64,000 nucleotides of DNA from an uncultured Paracoccaceae bacterium (GTDB lineage: Bacteria > Pseudomonadota > Alphaproteobacteria > Rhodobacterales > Rhodobacteraceae), in NCBI GenBank assembly GCA_937864535.1, contig CALMJS010000020.1:1-64000 (forward strand), written 5' to 3'. The notes beneath the pieces are model-generated. The model saw only the letters and a list, made by a program, of their open reading frames with translations, ran no database searches and was not told the DNA's origin. How positions within the stretch are numbered: position 1 is the stretch's first letter; the number at the start of each line of letters is the position of its first letter. The position numbers were made by a program, and so were the translations under genes. Below are positions 9,735 through 19,161 of the stretch, piece after piece.

Positions 9735-10040
9735 ATGGCTAAAAAATCCATGGTCGAACGCGAACTGAAGCGTCAGCGTCTGGTGGCACAGTATGCCGCC
9801 AAGCGCGCCGCGCTGAAGGAAATCGCGAACGACGAAACCAAGTCGATGGAAGAGCGCTTCAAGGCACGCCTGAAGCTCGCGGACCTGCCGCGCAACAGCT
9901 CTGCCACCCGTCTACACAACCGCTGCCAGCTGACCGGACGTCCGCATGCGTATTATCGCAAGCTGAAGATCAGCCGTATCATGCTCCGTGAACTGGGCTC
10001 GAACGGCGAGATCCCGGGTCTGGTCAAGTCCAGCTGGTAA
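9735..10040 (+). CDS. rpsN: 30S ribosomal protein S14
   Basis: S14 is a 30S head protein. At 101 aa and without CXXC pairs it is the long, zinc-independent form. The C-terminal [20 protein letters not shown] and GLVKSSW segments are conserved. It is followed by rpsH after 13 nt containing an AAGGAGGG site. Confidence 0.97.
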   Translation: MAKKSMVERELKRQRLVAQYAAKRAALKEIANDETKSMEERFKARLKLADLPRNSSATRLHNRCQLTGRPHAYYRKLKISRIMLRELGSNGEIPGLVKSSW

Positions 10041-10053
10041 GGAGGGTTAGAAC

Positions 10054-10446
10054 ATGAACGATCCTATCGGTGATATGCTGACCCGTATCCGCAACGCTCA
10101 GATGCGTGGCAAGTCGACCGTGTCGACCCCCGCTTCCAAGCTGCGCGCCTGGGTTCTGGATGTGTTGGCTGACGAAGGCTACATCCGCGGCTATGAAACC
10201 AAAGCTGACGACAAGGGCCTGCCGGTCCTCGAAATCGGTCTGAAGTACTACGAAGGCACCCCCGTCATTCGCGAACTCAAGCGGGTTTCCAAGCCCGGCC
10301 GTCGCGTTTACCTGGGCGTCAAAGACCTCCCGTCCGTCCGTCAGGGCCTGGGTGTGTCGATTGTCTCCACCCCCAAGGGTGTGATGTCGGATGCAAATGC
10401 ACGTGCTGCCAACGTTGGTGGCGAAGTGCTCTGCACCGTCTTCTAA
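10054..10446 (+). CDS. rpsH: 30S ribosomal protein S8
   Basis: S8 binds the central domain of 16S rRNA, and in E. coli its spc mRNA target gives feedback control. The 130-aa protein starts [20 protein letters not shown] and ends with the conserved [26 protein letters not shown]-type motif (given here in part only as family recognition). It is followed at 10457 by rplF. Confidence 0.97.
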   Translation: MNDPIGDMLTRIRNAQMRGKSTVSTPASKLRAWVLDVLADEGYIRGYETKADDKGLPVLEIGLKYYEGTPVIRELKRVSKPGRRVYLGVKDLPSVRQGLGVSIVSTPKGVMSDANARAANVGGEVLCTVF

Positions 10447-10456
10447 GGAGGGCAAG

Positions 10457-10990
10457 ATGTCTCGTATTGGTAAAAAACCGGTTCCGCTGCCGAATGGCGT
10501 TACCGCGACTGTTTCGGGCCAGACCCTCGAGGTCAAAGGTCCGAAGGGCGTCCGTACTTTTACGGCCACCGACGACGTGACCATCACTGTCGAAGACGCT
10601 GGCATCAAGGTCACCCCGCGTGGCCTGTCCAAGCGTGCTCGCCAGCAGTGGGGCATGTCCCGCTCGATGGCTGAAAACCTGGTCACCGGTGTGACCACCG
10701 GCTTCAAGAAAGAACTGGAAATCATCGGTGTGGGTTACCGCGCCGCTATCCAGGGCACCACTCTGAAGCTGGCTCTCGGTTATTCGCACGACGTGGATTT
10801 CGCGATCCCCGCCGGCGTGACCGTGACGTCGCCGAAGCAGACCGAAATCATTGTGGAAGGTATCGACCAACAGCTGGTGGGGCAGGTTGCTGCCAACATC
10901 CGCGAGTGGCGTTCGCCGGAGCCCTACAAGGGCAAGGGTATTCGCTACAAGGGCGAGTACGTCTTCCGCAAGGAAGGTAAGAAGAAGTAA
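10457..10990 (+). CDS. rplF: 50S ribosomal protein L6
   Basis: L6 lies near the sarcin-ricin loop and factor-binding site. From ATG 10457, which follows TAAGGAGGG, the protein is 177 aa, the normal length, starting [15 protein letters not shown]. The conserved [17 protein letters not shown] signature is near the C-terminus. An open frame upstream overlaps rpsH but is not needed. Confidence 0.97.
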   Translation: MSRIGKKPVPLPNGVTATVSGQTLEVKGPKGVRTFTATDDVTITVEDAGIKVTPRGLSKRARQQWGMSRSMAENLVTGVTTGFKKELEIIGVGYRAAIQGTTLKLALGYSHDVDFAIPAGVTVTSPKQTEIIVEGIDQQLVGQVAANIREWRSPEPYKGKGIRYKGEYVFRKEGKKK

Positions 10991-11001
10991 GGAACGCGAA
11001 A

Positions 11002-11361
11002 ATGGCAAACAGCAAAAGAACCCTGTTTCTGAAGCGCCGCCTGCGCGTCCGGAACAAACTGCGCACGGTGAACGCTGGTCGCGTTCGCCTGTCGGTGCAC
11101 CGCTCGAACAAGAACATCAGCGTTCAGCTGATCGACGACGTTCAGGGGACCACCTTGGCGGCCGCCTCGACCCTCGAAAAGGATCTGGGCCTGGTCGGCA
11201 AGAACAACATCGAAGCCGCGACCAAAATCGGTCAGGTTATTGCAGAGCGTGCCAAGGCCGCTGGCGTGACCGAAGCCTATTTCGACCGTGGTGGCTTCCT
11301 GTTCCACGGCAAAGTGAAGGCCCTGGCCGACGCTGCGCGTGAAGCTGGTCTGAAGATCTAA
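11002..11361 (+). CDS. rplR: 50S ribosomal protein L18
   Basis: L18 binds 5S rRNA together with L5. The 119-aa protein has [22 protein letters not shown] near the start and the terminal [20 protein letters not shown] segment. Closely spaced between rplF and rpsE. Confidence 0.97.
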   Translation: MANSKRTLFLKRRLRVRNKLRTVNAGRVRLSVHRSNKNISVQLIDDVQGTTLAAASTLEKDLGLVGKNNIEAATKIGQVIAERAKAAGVTEAYFDRGGFLFHGKVKALADAAREAGLKI

Positions 11362-11372
11362 GGAGACGATAA

Positions 11373-11927
11373 ATGGCAGAACGTGAGAACCGCCGGGACC
11401 GTCGCGAACGCGAAGAAGCCCCGGAATTCGCCGATCGTCTCGTGGCGATCAACCGTGTGTCGAAGACCGTCAAGGGTGGTAAGCGCTTTGGCTTCGCTGC
11501 TCTGGTAGTCGTCGGCGACCAGAAGGGCCGCGTCGGCTTTGGCAAAGGTAAAGCCAAAGAAGTTCCCGAAGCGATCCGCAAGGCCACTGAACAGGCCAAG
11601 CGCTCGATGGTCCGCGTGCCGCTGCGCGACGGCCGTACCCTGCACCACGACATCGAAGGTCGTCATGGTGCTGGCCGCGTCGTGATGCGTCAGGCGCCGG
11701 AAGGCACCGGTATCATCGCCGGTGGTCCGATGCGTGCGGTGTTCGAGATGCTCGGCGTCAAGGACGTGGTGTCCAAGTCGCTGGGTTCGCAGAACCCCTA
11801 CAACATGATCCGCGCCACCATCGACGGTCTGAAGCAGGAAGCTTCGCCCCGTTCCGTGGCCCAGCGACGTGGCAAGAAGGTAGCGGACATCCTCCGCAAG
11901 CCGGAAGCCGCCGAAGCTGAAGCGTAA
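11373..11927 (+). CDS. rpsE: 30S ribosomal protein S5
   Basis: S5 acts at the mRNA entry site and in fidelity. The 184-aa protein contains the double-stranded-RNA-binding-like N-terminal domain ([20 protein letters not shown]) and the C-terminal domain with [25 protein letters not shown] precedes the start at 11373. Confidence 0.97.
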   Translation: MAERENRRDRREREEAPEFADRLVAINRVSKTVKGGKRFGFAALVVVGDQKGRVGFGKGKAKEVPEAIRKATEQAKRSMVRVPLRDGRTLHHDIEGRHGAGRVVMRQAPEGTGIIAGGPMRAVFEMLGVKDVVSKSLGSQNPYNMIRATIDGLKQEASPRSVAQRRGKKVADILRKPEAAEAEA

Positions 11928-11939
11928 GGAGACCGGACC

Positions 11940-12128
11940 ATGGCAAAAACCATCGTTGTAAAGCAGATCGGTTCGCCGATCCGCCGCCCGGACGTTCAGC
12001 GCGCGACCCTCATCGGTCTGGGCCTGAACAAGATGCACAAGACCCGTGAACTTGAAGATACCCCTTCGGTCCGTGGCATGGTCAACAGCATCCCGCACCT
12101 GGTGGAAATCATCGAAGAGCGCGGCTAA
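11940..12128 (+). CDS. rpmD: 50S ribosomal protein L30
   Basis: The 62-aa protein contains the conserved [20 protein letters not shown] core and the [20 protein letters not shown] segment. It starts after GGAGACC, 12 nt after rpsE. A strong terminator follows, and rplO does not come next as it would in a canonical spc operon. Confidence 0.96.
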   Translation: MAKTIVVKQIGSPIRRPDVQRATLIGLGLNKMHKTRELEDTPSVRGMVNSIPHLVEIIEERG

Positions 12129-12150
12129 TCGCCCCGCAAGAAGATCAGAG

Positions 12151-12180
12151 CGCCCCGCAAGAAATTGCGGGGCGTTTTTC
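12151..12180 (+). terminator. Terminator after rpmD
   Basis: A perfect 10-bp stem (CGCCCCGCAA with TTGCGGGGCG) closes a GAAA tetraloop and is followed by TTTTTC. The left arm GCCCCGCAAGAA is also present as a direct copy at 12131-12142, so an alternative pairing is possible. Confidence 0.93.
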
Positions 12181-12358
12181 TTTGCGTATAGTCCTTATGC
12201 GCTAACGCCGCAGTGCAGCGATATGCGGTTCCTGCATGGCGGGCTTCTCCAATCGTCGATTGTTCGACTCCTCGTGCCCGCCTATTTTGACCTTACACAA
12301 GGGTGAAACACAGACGCACAGGGCAAGCGGCACTGACCTCTCCTGAAAGGACATCATC

Positions 12359-12574
12359 ATGGCATATGTAGCTTCGCACGCCACGCAGGACCTGAACCTC
12401 TTGGCCCTGATCAAGGCACCGATTGCCGCGCTGCGGGATTTTTCGGTTCGTCGCGCCGAATTCGTGCGCGTCAAGCATGAGCTGAACGAGATGTCCGACC
12501 GTGACCTCGCTGACATCGGCATCACTCGCTTTAAGATCGACGACGTAGCCCATCAGGCCGCTGATCGCATCTAA
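12359..12574 (+). CDS. DUF1127 (YjiS-like) small protein
   Basis: A 71-aa protein whose C-terminal part is the short arginine-rich DUF1127 motif: a run of basic and hydrophobic residues, then LNEMSDRDLADIGITRFKID. In alphaproteobacteria such proteins have been linked to small-RNA and phosphate or C1 metabolism, but no function can be assigned here. It has a ribosome binding site GAAAGG at 12345-12350. Hairpin terminators on both sides make it a single-gene unit between rpmD and rplO. A possible -35 TTGACC is at 12287, without a clear -10. Confidence 0.85.
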   Translation: MAYVASHATQDLNLLALIKAPIAALRDFSVRRAEFVRVKHELNEMSDRDLADIGITRFKIDDVAHQAADRI

Positions 12575-12600
12575 GGCGACGGCACGTTTGGTGTGAGTAG

Positions 12601-12630
12601 GCCCCGCAGGCTCTGCGGGGCTTTTGTTTT
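12601..12630 (+). terminator. Terminator after the DUF1127 gene
   Basis: A perfect 9-bp stem (GCCCCGCAG with CTGCGGGGC) closes a 3-nt loop and is followed by TTTTGTTTT. Confidence 0.92.
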
Positions 12631-12639
12631 TGGCTGGGC

Positions 12640-12669
12640 TTGCATTTCGGGTGCAATGCCCGCTATAGG
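12640..12669 (+). promoter_or_regulatory. Likely promoter for rplO-secY-adk
   Basis: TTGCAT (12640-12645), an 18-nt spacer, then TATAGG (12664-12669). It lies immediately after the DUF1127 terminator and about 90 nt before rplO, where a promoter is needed because the operon is interrupted upstream. Confidence 0.5.
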
Positions 12670-12761
12670 CACCCGGTGGCCAATCGTGGCCACAAGAATC
12701 ATTTGCACGCCGTGTTTGTCCGCTCCGTCGCTGGAGGGCAGTTCCGGCAAGGAGAAGCGAC

Positions 12762-13226
12762 ATGAAACTGCACGAACTTCACGACAATCCCGGTTCTTCC
12801 CCCAAGCGCAAGCGCGTTGGCCGTGGTCCGGGTTCCGGCGTCGGTAAGACCGGTGGCCGTGGTATCAAAGGTCAGAAGTCCCGCTCGGGCGTTGCTCTGA
12901 ACGCCTACGAAGGCGGCCAGATGCCCCTCTACCAGCGTCTGCCGAAGCGCGGCTTTAACAAGCCGAACGCCAAGCACTACGCTATCGTGAACCTGGGTCT
13001 GATCCAGAAGTTCATCGAAGCCGGCAAGCTCGACGCTGCCAACGTGACCGAAGACGCTCTGGTTGCTTCGGGCCTCGTCCGTCGCAAGCTGGACGGCGTT
13101 CGCGTTCTGGCCAAGGGCGAGATCACCGCTGCTGCAACCATCACTGTCACCGGCGCCTCCAAGGGTGCTGTTGAGGCAGTTGAAAAGGCCGGCGGCAAGC
13201 TGACCGTCGCTGCTGCGGCGGAATAA
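12762..13226 (+). CDS. rplO: 50S ribosomal protein L15
   Basis: L15 is a late-assembly 50S protein. The 154-aa protein starts [20 protein letters not shown] and contains the glycine-rich [12 protein letters not shown] segment. The AAGGAGAAG site precedes ATG 12762. It is followed by a hairpin and then secY, so secY levels may be set by partial termination. Confidence 0.97.
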   Translation: MKLHELHDNPGSSPKRKRVGRGPGSGVGKTGGRGIKGQKSRSGVALNAYEGGQMPLYQRLPKRGFNKPNAKHYAIVNLGLIQKFIEAGKLDAANVTEDALVASGLVRRKLDGVRVLAKGEITAAATITVTGASKGAVEAVEKAGGKLTVAAAAE

Positions 13227-13275
13227 GGGTTGTGAGCGTCTCGTCTGACGCTTACTTGTCCTAAAAGTTTCCTTG

Positions 13276-13309
13276 CGCCGCCGTCCGGGGAACCGGTCGG
13301 CGGCGTTTT
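13276..13309 (+). terminator. Hairpin between rplO and secY
   Basis: CGCCGCCG (13276-13283) pairs with CGGCGGCG (13298-13305), with a further CCGG-GGAA-CCGG top after one T-T mismatch, followed by TTTTC. It is probably an attenuator that lowers secY expression relative to rplO. Confidence 0.7.
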
Positions 13310-13331
13310 CGATGAAAAGAGATCCTGAATT

Positions 13332-14693
13332 ATGGCTTCAGCAGCAGAGCAGATGGCCGCGAACCTCGACTGGTCTACCTTTGGGAAGGCCAAGGAGCTG
13401 CGCCAGCGCATCCTATTCACCATTGCCGTTCTGGTGGTTTATCGTCTGGGTACCTACATCCCTGTGCCGGGCATCGATATCGACGCCCTGACCAACTTCT
13501 TTGAGTCCCGCAACACTGGCATTGGTGGGATGCTCGCCATGTTTACCGGTGGCGCGCTGTCGCGGATGGGGATTTTTGCCCTCGGCATCATGCCCTATAT
13601 CTCTGCCTCGATCATCGTGCAGCTGATGGGGTCGATGTACGAACCGTGGAAGCAGCTCAAGAAAGAGGGTGAACAGGGCCGTAAAAAGCTGAACCAGTAC
13701 ACCCGCTACGGCACTGTGGTTCTGGCACTGTTCCAGGCCTATGGTCTGGCTGTGAGCCTCGAGACGGGGAATATGGCGCATGATCCGGGCCTGTTCTTCC
13801 GCGCGACGACGATGATCACGATCGTCGGTGGTACGATGTTCCTGTTGTGGCTGGGCGAACAAATCACGAGCCGCGGGATCGGCAACGGGATTTCGTTGAT
13901 CATCTTTGTCGGCATCGTTGCTGAACTTCCGGCGGCGGCTGGCCAGTTCCTGTCGACCGCGCAGCAAACCAGCAACTGGCTGATGGTGCTGGGCGTAACT
14001 GCAATGCTGGTGATCGTGCTGGCCTTTGTCGTGTTCATGGAACGCAGCCTGCGCAAAATCCACATCCAGTATCCCCGCCAACAGCGCGGGATGAAGGTTT
14101 ACGATGGTGGCTCGTCCCACCTTCCGATCAAAGTGAACCCGGCTGGTGTGATTCCCGCGATTTTCGCGTCTGCCCTTCTGCTGCTGCCGACGACGATTGC
14201 GACCTTTACCCATCAGACCACCAATCCGGTGCTGTCGTGGCTCTTGGCCAACTTTGGTCCGGGTCAGTGGCTGTATCTGGTGTTCTTCACCGCGATGATC
14301 GTGTTCTTTACCTACTTCTACACCAAAGAAGTGGCGTTCAAGACCGATGAAGTGGCTGAGAACCTGAAGAATCAGAACGGTTTTGTTCCGGGCATCCGTC
14401 CGGGCAAGCGCACGGCGGAGTATTTCGACTATGTCGTGACCCGCGTGCTGGTTCTGGGTTCGGGCTATCTTGCGCTAGTTTGTCTCATGCCCGAAATTTT
14501 GCGTTCCTTCTCCGGTTTCACCTTCTATTTTGGCGGCACATCGGTGCTCATTATTGTGTCTGTCGGGATGGATACCATCCAGCAGATCCAATCGCACCTT
14601 TTGGCCCACCAATACGAAGGGCTGATTGAAAAATCGCAGCTGCGTGGCAAACGTAGCGCTAAGAAACGGACTAGGGGACCTGCACGTCGATGA
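13332..14693 (+). CDS. secY: Protein translocase subunit SecY
   Basis: SecY is the channel of the SecYEG translocon in the inner membrane. The 453-aa protein has the ten-helix pattern, with the conserved [23 protein letters not shown] first helix and plug region and the cytoplasmic loops around [20 protein letters not shown]. The basic C-terminal tail is typical. Its stop overlaps the adk start by 4 nt (ATGA). rpmJ, often found next in other bacteria, is absent. Confidence 0.97.
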   Translation: MASAAEQMAANLDWSTFGKAKELRQRILFTIAVLVVYRLGTYIPVPGIDIDALTNFFESRNTGIGGMLAMFTGGALSRMGIFALGIMPYISASIIVQLMGSMYEPWKQLKKEGEQGRKKLNQYTRYGTVVLALFQAYGLAVSLETGNMAHDPGLFFRATTMITIVGGTMFLLWLGEQITSRGIGNGISLIIFVGIVAELPAAAGQFLSTAQQTSNWLMVLGVTAMLVIVLAFVVFMERSLRKIHIQYPRQQRGMKVYDGGSSHLPIKVNPAGVIPAIFASALLLLPTTIATFTHQTTNPVLSWLLANFGPGQWLYLVFFTAMIVFFTYFYTKEVAFKTDEVAENLKNQNGFVPGIRPGKRTAEYFDYVVTRVLVLGSGYLALVCLMPEILRSFSGFTFYFGGTSVLIIVSVGMDTIQQIQSHLLAHQYEGLIEKSQLRGKRSAKKRTRGPARR

Positions 14694-15265
14694 ACATCAT
14701 TCTTCTCGGACCGCCCGGCGCGGGCAAAGGCACACAGGCAAAAAAGCTTGTTGATGAACGCAACATGGTTCAGCTGTCCACTGGCGACATGCTGCGCGAG
14801 GCTCGCACAAGCGGGACCGAGATGGGTAAGAAGGTTGCGGCCGTCATGGACGCTGGCAACCTCGTCACCGACGAGATCGTCATTGGCCTGATCCGCGAAA
14901 AGCTGGAGCAAGGTGCCGCTGGCGGGTTCATTTTCGACGGTTTCCCCCGGACTTTGGCTCAGGCCGACGCGCTGGGTGATCTGTTGGCTGAAATGGGCCA
15001 GACCCTAGATGCTGCCATCGAACTTCGTGTGGACGACGAAGTGCTGGTTGGTCGTATCGTTGGGCGCGCTGCCGAGGCTGCCGCCGCAGGTCAGCCGGTT
15101 CGCGCCGACGATAACGAAGATGCACTGCGTGTGCGTCTGGCGGCCTACTATAAGCAGACCAGCCCGCTGATCGGCTATTACCACGCCAAGGGCCAGTTGA
15201 CCTCGGTCGATGGTCTGGCCAGCATGCAGGACGTCGCCGCCAGTATTAACAAGATTCTGGGTTGA
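14690..15265 (+). CDS. adk: Adenylate kinase (short form)
   Basis: Catalyses ATP + AMP to 2 ADP. The 191-aa protein has the P-loop [10 protein letters not shown] (residues 8-17), the NMP-binding LSTGDMLR, and the FDGFPRT motif. Its length and the short lid segment between the VGRIVGR and [12 protein letters not shown] regions mark it as the short-lid form without a zinc finger. It overlaps secY and ends the spc cluster with a hairpin. Confidence 0.96.
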   Translation: MNIILLGPPGAGKGTQAKKLVDERNMVQLSTGDMLREARTSGTEMGKKVAAVMDAGNLVTDEIVIGLIREKLEQGAAGGFIFDGFPRTLAQADALGDLLAEMGQTLDAAIELRVDDEVLVGRIVGRAAEAAAAGQPVRADDNEDALRVRLAAYYKQTSPLIGYYHAKGQLTSVDGLASMQDVAASINKILG

Positions 15266-15272
15266 ATTGCCT

Positions 15273-15300
15273 AGGGCAGGGTTCTCCTGCCCTTTGCGTT
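15273..15300 (+). terminator. Terminator-like hairpin after adk
   Basis: A perfect 8-bp stem (AGGGCAGG with CCTGCCCT) closes a 5-nt loop, followed by TTGCGTT. The T tract is weak. Confidence 0.65.
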
Positions 15301-15309
15301 ATTGGGGGC

Positions 15310-15337
15310 TTGACCAATTGGAAATGCGCCCATAAAC
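15310..15337 (+). promoter_or_regulatory. Likely promoter for rpsM-rpsK-rpoA-rplQ
   Basis: TTGACC (15310-15315), a 16-nt spacer, then ATAAAC (15332-15337), in the 227-bp gap between adk and rpsM just after a terminator-like hairpin. The long 5' leader (about 150 nt) leaves room for regulation, but no specific structure was recognised. Confidence 0.5.
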
Positions 15338-15492
15338 AGCCCCATCCCATCCGTGGGAATCATCCGTGTTTTCCGATTCTTCGGTTCACATGATCACCTC
15401 ATTAACTGTTGCCCGCTGGTTTTACCGCCTTCGGGCTTCCGTTGTGAAAAAAGGTTCCGGTATTACGGAATCGCAACGAAAGGAAATATAAC

Positions 15493-15861
15493 GTGGCACG
15501 TATCGCCGGCGTGAACATCCCGACTGCAAAGCGGGTTCCGATCGCCCTGACCTATATCACCGGCATTGGCCATTTCACCGCCAAGCAGATCTGCGAAGCT
15601 TGCAACATCGACGTAACCCGTCGTGTGAACGATCTGTCTGACGCTGAAGTTCTGGCAATCCGCGAATACATCGACGCTAACCTGACTGTTGAAGGTGACC
15701 TGCGTCGTGAAGTCACCATGAACATCAAGCGCCTGATGGACCTCGGCTGCTACCGCGGCCTGCGTCATCGTCGTAACCTGCCCGTTCGCGGTCAGCGTAC
15801 CCACACCAACGCTCGCACCCGCAAAGGCCCCGCAAAGGCCATCGCTGGTAAGAAGAAGTAA
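15493..15861 (+). CDS. rpsM: 30S ribosomal protein S13
   Basis: S13 bridges the subunits and contacts P-site tRNA. The 122-aa protein starts [20 protein letters not shown] and ends with the basic [14 protein letters not shown] tail. The start codon is GTG? no: the sequence reads gtggca at 15493, so the start is GTG at 15493, preceded by GAAAGGAAA. First gene of the alpha operon. Confidence 0.97.
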   Translation: MARIAGVNIPTAKRVPIALTYITGIGHFTAKQICEACNIDVTRRVNDLSDAEVLAIREYIDANLTVEGDLRREVTMNIKRLMDLGCYRGLRHRRNLPVRGQRTHTNARTRKGPAKAIAGKKK

Positions 15862-15876
15862 GGGAGGGCATAGACA

Positions 15877-16269
15877 ATGGCTCGTGATACCCGTCGTGGT
15901 GGCAAGAAGAAGGTTTCCAAGAACATCGCCGCTGGCGTTGCTCATGTGAACTCCACCTTTAACAACACCAAAATCCTGATCTCTGACGTGCAGGGCAACG
16001 CCATTTCGTGGTCGTCCGCTGGCACCATGGGCTTCAAGGGCTCGCGTAAGTCGACCCCTTATGCCGCTCAGATGGCTGCAGAAGATGCTGGCCGCAAGGC
16101 TCAGGAACATGGCGTTAAGACGCTCGAAGTAGAAGTTCAGGGCCCGGGTTCGGGTCGTGAATCGGCTCTGCGTGCTCTGGCTGCTGTGGGCTTTAACATC
16201 ACGTCGATCCGTGACGTGACTCCGCTCGCACACAACGGCTGCCGTCCGCCGAAGCGTCGTCGCGTCTGA
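15877..16269 (+). CDS. rpsK: 30S ribosomal protein S11
   Basis: S11 forms the platform near the 3' end of 16S rRNA. The 130-aa protein contains [15 protein letters not shown] and the C-terminal [20 protein letters not shown]. It starts 15 nt after rpsM with a GGGAGGG ribosome binding site. Confidence 0.97.
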   Translation: MARDTRRGGKKKVSKNIAAGVAHVNSTFNNTKILISDVQGNAISWSSAGTMGFKGSRKSTPYAAQMAAEDAGRKAQEHGVKTLEVEVQGPGSGRESALRALAAVGFNITSIRDVTPLAHNGCRPPKRRRV

Positions 16270-16282
16270 TCTAGACTATTCC

Positions 16283-16313
16283 ATTGGGGCTGTGGTTTTG
16301 CCACGGCCCCAAT
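16283..16313 (+). terminator. Hairpin between rpsK and rpoA
   Basis: ATTGGGGC plus TGTGG pairs with CCACG plus GCCCCAAT, a stem of about 12 bp with one G-U pair and a TTTTG loop, followed by TCGTCATTTT. It is probably an attenuator that adjusts rpoA relative to the ribosomal genes. rpsD, which often lies here in other bacteria, is absent. Confidence 0.6.
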
Positions 16314-16380
16314 TCGTCATTTTGAAACCTCGGGCGTCTGCCTTTTGGGACATGGAAGGTAGACAAGTATGGAGGGACGC

Positions 16381-17397
16381 ATGATCCATAAGAATTGGGC
16401 GGAACTGATCAAGCCGACCCAGCTGGAAGTGAAGCCGGGTAATGACCCGCAGCGTCAGGCAACTGTTGTTGCCGAACCGCTGGAGCGTGGCTTTGGTCTG
16501 ACCCTTGGCAACGCGCTGCGCCGCATCCTGCTGTCGTCGCTGCAAGGTGCCGCTATTACGGCCGTTCACATCGACAACGTTCTGCACGAGTTCTCCTCGA
16601 TTGCAGGCGTTCGTGAAGACGTGACCGACGTCGTTCTGAACCTCAAGGGCGTTGCCCTGAAGATGGAAGTCGAAGGTCCGAAGCGTCTGACCGTTCAGGC
16701 CAAGGGCCCGGGCATCGTGACCGCAGGCGACATCTCGGAATCGGCTGGCATCGAAGTGCTCAACAAAGAGCACGTGATTTGTCACCTCGACGATGGTGCC
16801 GACCTCTACATGGAACTGACCGTCAACACCGGTAAAGGCTATGTGTCGGCTGACAAGAACAAGCCCGAAGACGCGCCGATCGGTCTGATTGCTATCGATG
16901 CGATCTATTCGCCGGTCAAGAAAGTGTCGTACGACGTGCAGCCGACCCGTGAAGGTCAGGTCCTGGACTATGACAAGCTGATGATGAAGATCGAAACCGA
17001 CGGTTCGGTGACCCCGGAGGATGCGGTTGCCTATGCAGCGCGTATCCTGCAGGACCAGCTGTCGATCTTCGTCAACTTCGATGAACCGGAATCGGCTTCG
17101 GCCGGTGCTGACGACGATGGTCTGGAGTTCAACCCGCTTCTGTTGAAGAAGGTTGACGAGCTGGAACTGTCTGTCCGTTCGGCCAACTGCCTGAAGAACG
17201 ACAACATCGTCTACATCGGCGACCTGATCCAGAAAACCGAAGCCGAGATGCTCCGCACTCCGAACTTTGGCCGCAAGTCGCTGAACGAGATCAAGGAAGT
17301 GCTGTCCGGCATGGGTCTGCACCTCGGCATGGATGTCGAGGATTGGCCGCCCGACAACATCGAAGAGCTCGCCAAGAAATACGAAGACCAGTTCTAA
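16381..17397 (+). CDS. rpoA: RNA polymerase alpha subunit
   Basis: Alpha dimerises to start RNA polymerase assembly, and its C-terminal domain contacts UP elements and activators. From ATG 16381 the protein is 338 aa, the standard alphaproteobacterial length, beginning [23 protein letters not shown] at 16371-16376 is the ribosome binding site; the ATG at 16369 is upstream of it. The N-terminal domain has [18 protein letters not shown], and the C-terminal domain has [15 protein letters not shown] and [13 protein letters not shown]. Confidence 0.97.
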   Translation: MIHKNWAELIKPTQLEVKPGNDPQRQATVVAEPLERGFGLTLGNALRRILLSSLQGAAITAVHIDNVLHEFSSIAGVREDVTDVVLNLKGVALKMEVEGPKRLTVQAKGPGIVTAGDISESAGIEVLNKEHVICHLDDGADLYMELTVNTGKGYVSADKNKPEDAPIGLIAIDAIYSPVKKVSYDVQPTREGQVLDYDKLMMKIETDGSVTPEDAVAYAARILQDQLSIFVNFDEPESASAGADDDGLEFNPLLLKKVDELELSVRSANCLKNDNIVYIGDLIQKTEAEMLRTPNFGRKSLNEIKEVLSGMGLHLGMDVEDWPPDNIEELAKKYEDQF

Positions 17398-17410
17398 GAC
17401 TGGCTTCTGG

Positions 17411-17434
17411 GGCAGGGCGAAGAGCCCTGCCTTT
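17411..17434 (+). terminator. Hairpin between rpoA and rplQ
   Basis: A perfect 8-bp stem (GGCAGGGC with GCCCTGCC) closes a GAAGA loop and is followed by TTTCG. It is likely a weak attenuator or RNA-processing site. Confidence 0.5.
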
Positions 17435-17511
17435 CGGGCAATCCCGCCCCAAGGAGAGCGGTCAATACGCATAGACCGCCTGACAAAGTATAAAACACTA
17501 GGAGACACAAA

Positions 17512-17937
17512 ATGCGTCACGCTCGCGGATACCGCCGCCTGAACCGTACCCACGAACACCGCAAGGCGCTGTTCGCCAACATGGCCGGTTCGCTGATCGA
17601 ACACGAACAGATCAAGACCACTCTGCCGAAAGCCAAGGAACTCAAGCGCGTCATCGACAAGCTGATCACCCTGGGCAAGCGCGGTGATCTGCACGCCCGT
17701 CGTCAGGCTGCTGCCCAGCTCAAGCAGGACATCCACGTTGCCAAGCTGTTCGAGATCCTCGGGCCGCGCTACCAGGAACGTAACGGTGGCTACTGCCGCG
17801 TTCTGAAGGCTGGCTTCCGTTATGGTGACATGGCTCCGATGGCGATCATCGAGCTGGTAGACCGTGATCCGGCTGCAAAAGGCGCTGCTGACAAGGCCCG
17901 CCTTGAAGCCGAACTCGAGTTGGTCGACGAAGAATAA
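17512..17937 (+). CDS. rplQ: 50S ribosomal protein L17
   Basis: The 141-aa protein starts [20 protein letters not shown] and contains the conserved [20 protein letters not shown] segment. The C-terminal acidic extension is common in alphaproteobacteria. Last gene of the alpha operon, closed by a strong terminator. Confidence 0.97.
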   Translation: MRHARGYRRLNRTHEHRKALFANMAGSLIEHEQIKTTLPKAKELKRVIDKLITLGKRGDLHARRQAAAQLKQDIHVAKLFEILGPRYQERNGGYCRVLKAGFRYGDMAPMAIIELVDRDPAAKGAADKARLEAELELVDEE

Positions 17938-17963
17938 GATCAGACTGATAGCAGTTTGATGGG

Positions 17964-17996
17964 CCCCGCTCGTGAAAACGAGCGGGGTTTTCTTTT
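17964..17996 (+). terminator. Terminator after rplQ
   Basis: A perfect 10-bp stem (CCCCGCTCGT with ACGAGCGGGG) closes a GAAA tetraloop and is followed by TTTTCTTTT. Ends the ribosomal locus. Confidence 0.95.
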
Positions 17997-17997
17997 G

Positions 17998-18531
17998 GCC
18001 AGTCAAACACGCCAAAGTTAAGAACAATTTCTATAATACAATCTTAGGTTGACAGGCGCCGGAACATATTGGCATTGTTACCGAGGGGCCAAGCTGGTGT
18101 TCGAACCAGTCGAAGACGAGCAAAGCCCCCTCTGGGGTCCGGTTTCAACGAAGGCAGACGCGTTTTCTGTACAGGGACGGGTTTCGGGGTTGCGTTCACC
18201 GGCTGTGTCGACGCGGACGGTGTTCTGAGGGATGTAACGGGGCGGATGTCGATTAAGTTGTTGGTGTGCAGAGTTTGCAAAGTGCTGTCGCACCGCCCGG
18301 ACAAGAGGCGAAAGCCGTATTGAAAATGCCTTGTGTTGGCATGGGGACTTGGAAGCGGCACGACAGTATTGTCGCGCATCTTGAACTCTGACGGTGTGTG
18401 ACGCCTTGAACATGTCGATGCAGATCGAACGGGCGTCGACCAAGTCAGATGGCAAAGGCGCGGATAACTGACAAACGGCTAAGATGCCCATGGTGCAGGG
18501 TAGAGCGGAACCAAATTTTGCGGAGGCGCTG
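17998..18531 (+). other. Long non-coding stretch upstream of luxI
   Basis: About 530 nt with no convincing gene on either strand: the short open frames here match no family I recognise and have no good ribosome binding site. I found no tRNA. One imperfect 20-bp palindrome (8+4+8) lies at 18358-18377, with the core CGACAGTATTGTCG. It could be a regulator site for the synthase gene, but it does not clearly match a lux box. A luxR gene would be expected near here and none was seen. Confidence 0.5.
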
Positions 18532-19122
18532 ATGCACAGCACCGTTTTGTCATTCGCCAATATGCACAACCATGGCGAATTGTTTGCAAATGTCCTACGT
18601 GCGCGCAGGGACTCGTTCATTGTCAAACGGGCCTGGGACCTGCCGGAAACCATGGGGATGGAGTATGACCAATACGACACACCTCAGTCGCGCTGGGTGG
18701 CGGTTCATGATGACGCCGGACATGTTCTGGCCGGTGCGCGTTTAACGCCCAGCACGGCGCGTTGCGGGATCTACAGCTATATGATCCGCGATGCCCAGCG
18801 GGGCCTGCTGGATTCGATCCCTCAGGATTTGCTCTATGACGAGGCTCCGGTAGACCACGGCATTTGGGAGGTCACGCGGGGCTTTATCGGACACGATATC
18901 TCGAACGACATCCGCTTGCGGGTCCGGCTGCTGTTGACTGGCCAAATTGTCCGCGCCGGAGGCGAGTTGGGCGCGCGCCGGATGGTGGCCCTGTTGCCAT
19001 CGAACTGGACCCGTTGGTCCAAGCGGGCCAAGCTCGATATTACGCCCGCTGGCCGTGTGATGGATATGGGCGGGGTCGAATATCAGGCTGTTTGGTTCAA
19101 CCTGCTGGATAAACTGCACTGA
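18532..19122 (+). CDS. Acyl-homoserine-lactone synthase (LuxI family)
   Basis: Makes N-acyl-homoserine lactone signals from S-adenosylmethionine and an acyl carrier. From ATG 18532, five bases after GGAGG, the protein is 196 aa. The LuxI invariant set is complete by eye: R25/R26, F29, W35, E44, D46, D49, R70, E113 and R116 (the last two in IWEVTRGF). An ATG at 18484 would add 16 residues without a ribosome binding site. No luxR lies next to it. It sits between rplQ and rarA and ends 39 nt before rarA, so it may be co-transcribed with that gene. Confidence 0.9.
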   Translation: MHSTVLSFANMHNHGELFANVLRARRDSFIVKRAWDLPETMGMEYDQYDTPQSRWVAVHDDAGHVLAGARLTPSTARCGIYSYMIRDAQRGLLDSIPQDLLYDEAPVDHGIWEVTRGFIGHDISNDIRLRVRLLLTGQIVRAGGELGARRMVALLPSNWTRWSKRAKLDITPAGRVMDMGGVEYQAVWFNLLDKLH

Positions 19123-19161
19123 GGCTTTGCCAAAGGCCGGGTAGGGGCATAAGTTGCGCCC

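Noticed and set aside
16276-18027. 583-aa open frame on the minus strand
   Set aside because: It is an antisense shadow of rpoA and rplQ, which are certain; long minus frames are common over GC-rich, strongly codon-biased genes.
18358-18377. Palindrome as a lux box
   Set aside because: Right size (20 bp, 8+4+8), but the arms lack the usual CTG/CAG ends and it lies about 155 nt upstream of the start; kept only as a note in the region entry.
17998-18531. luxR pseudogene or remnant upstream of luxI
   Set aside because: No helix-turn-helix (LuxR) or autoinducer-binding motif could be seen in any frame on either strand.
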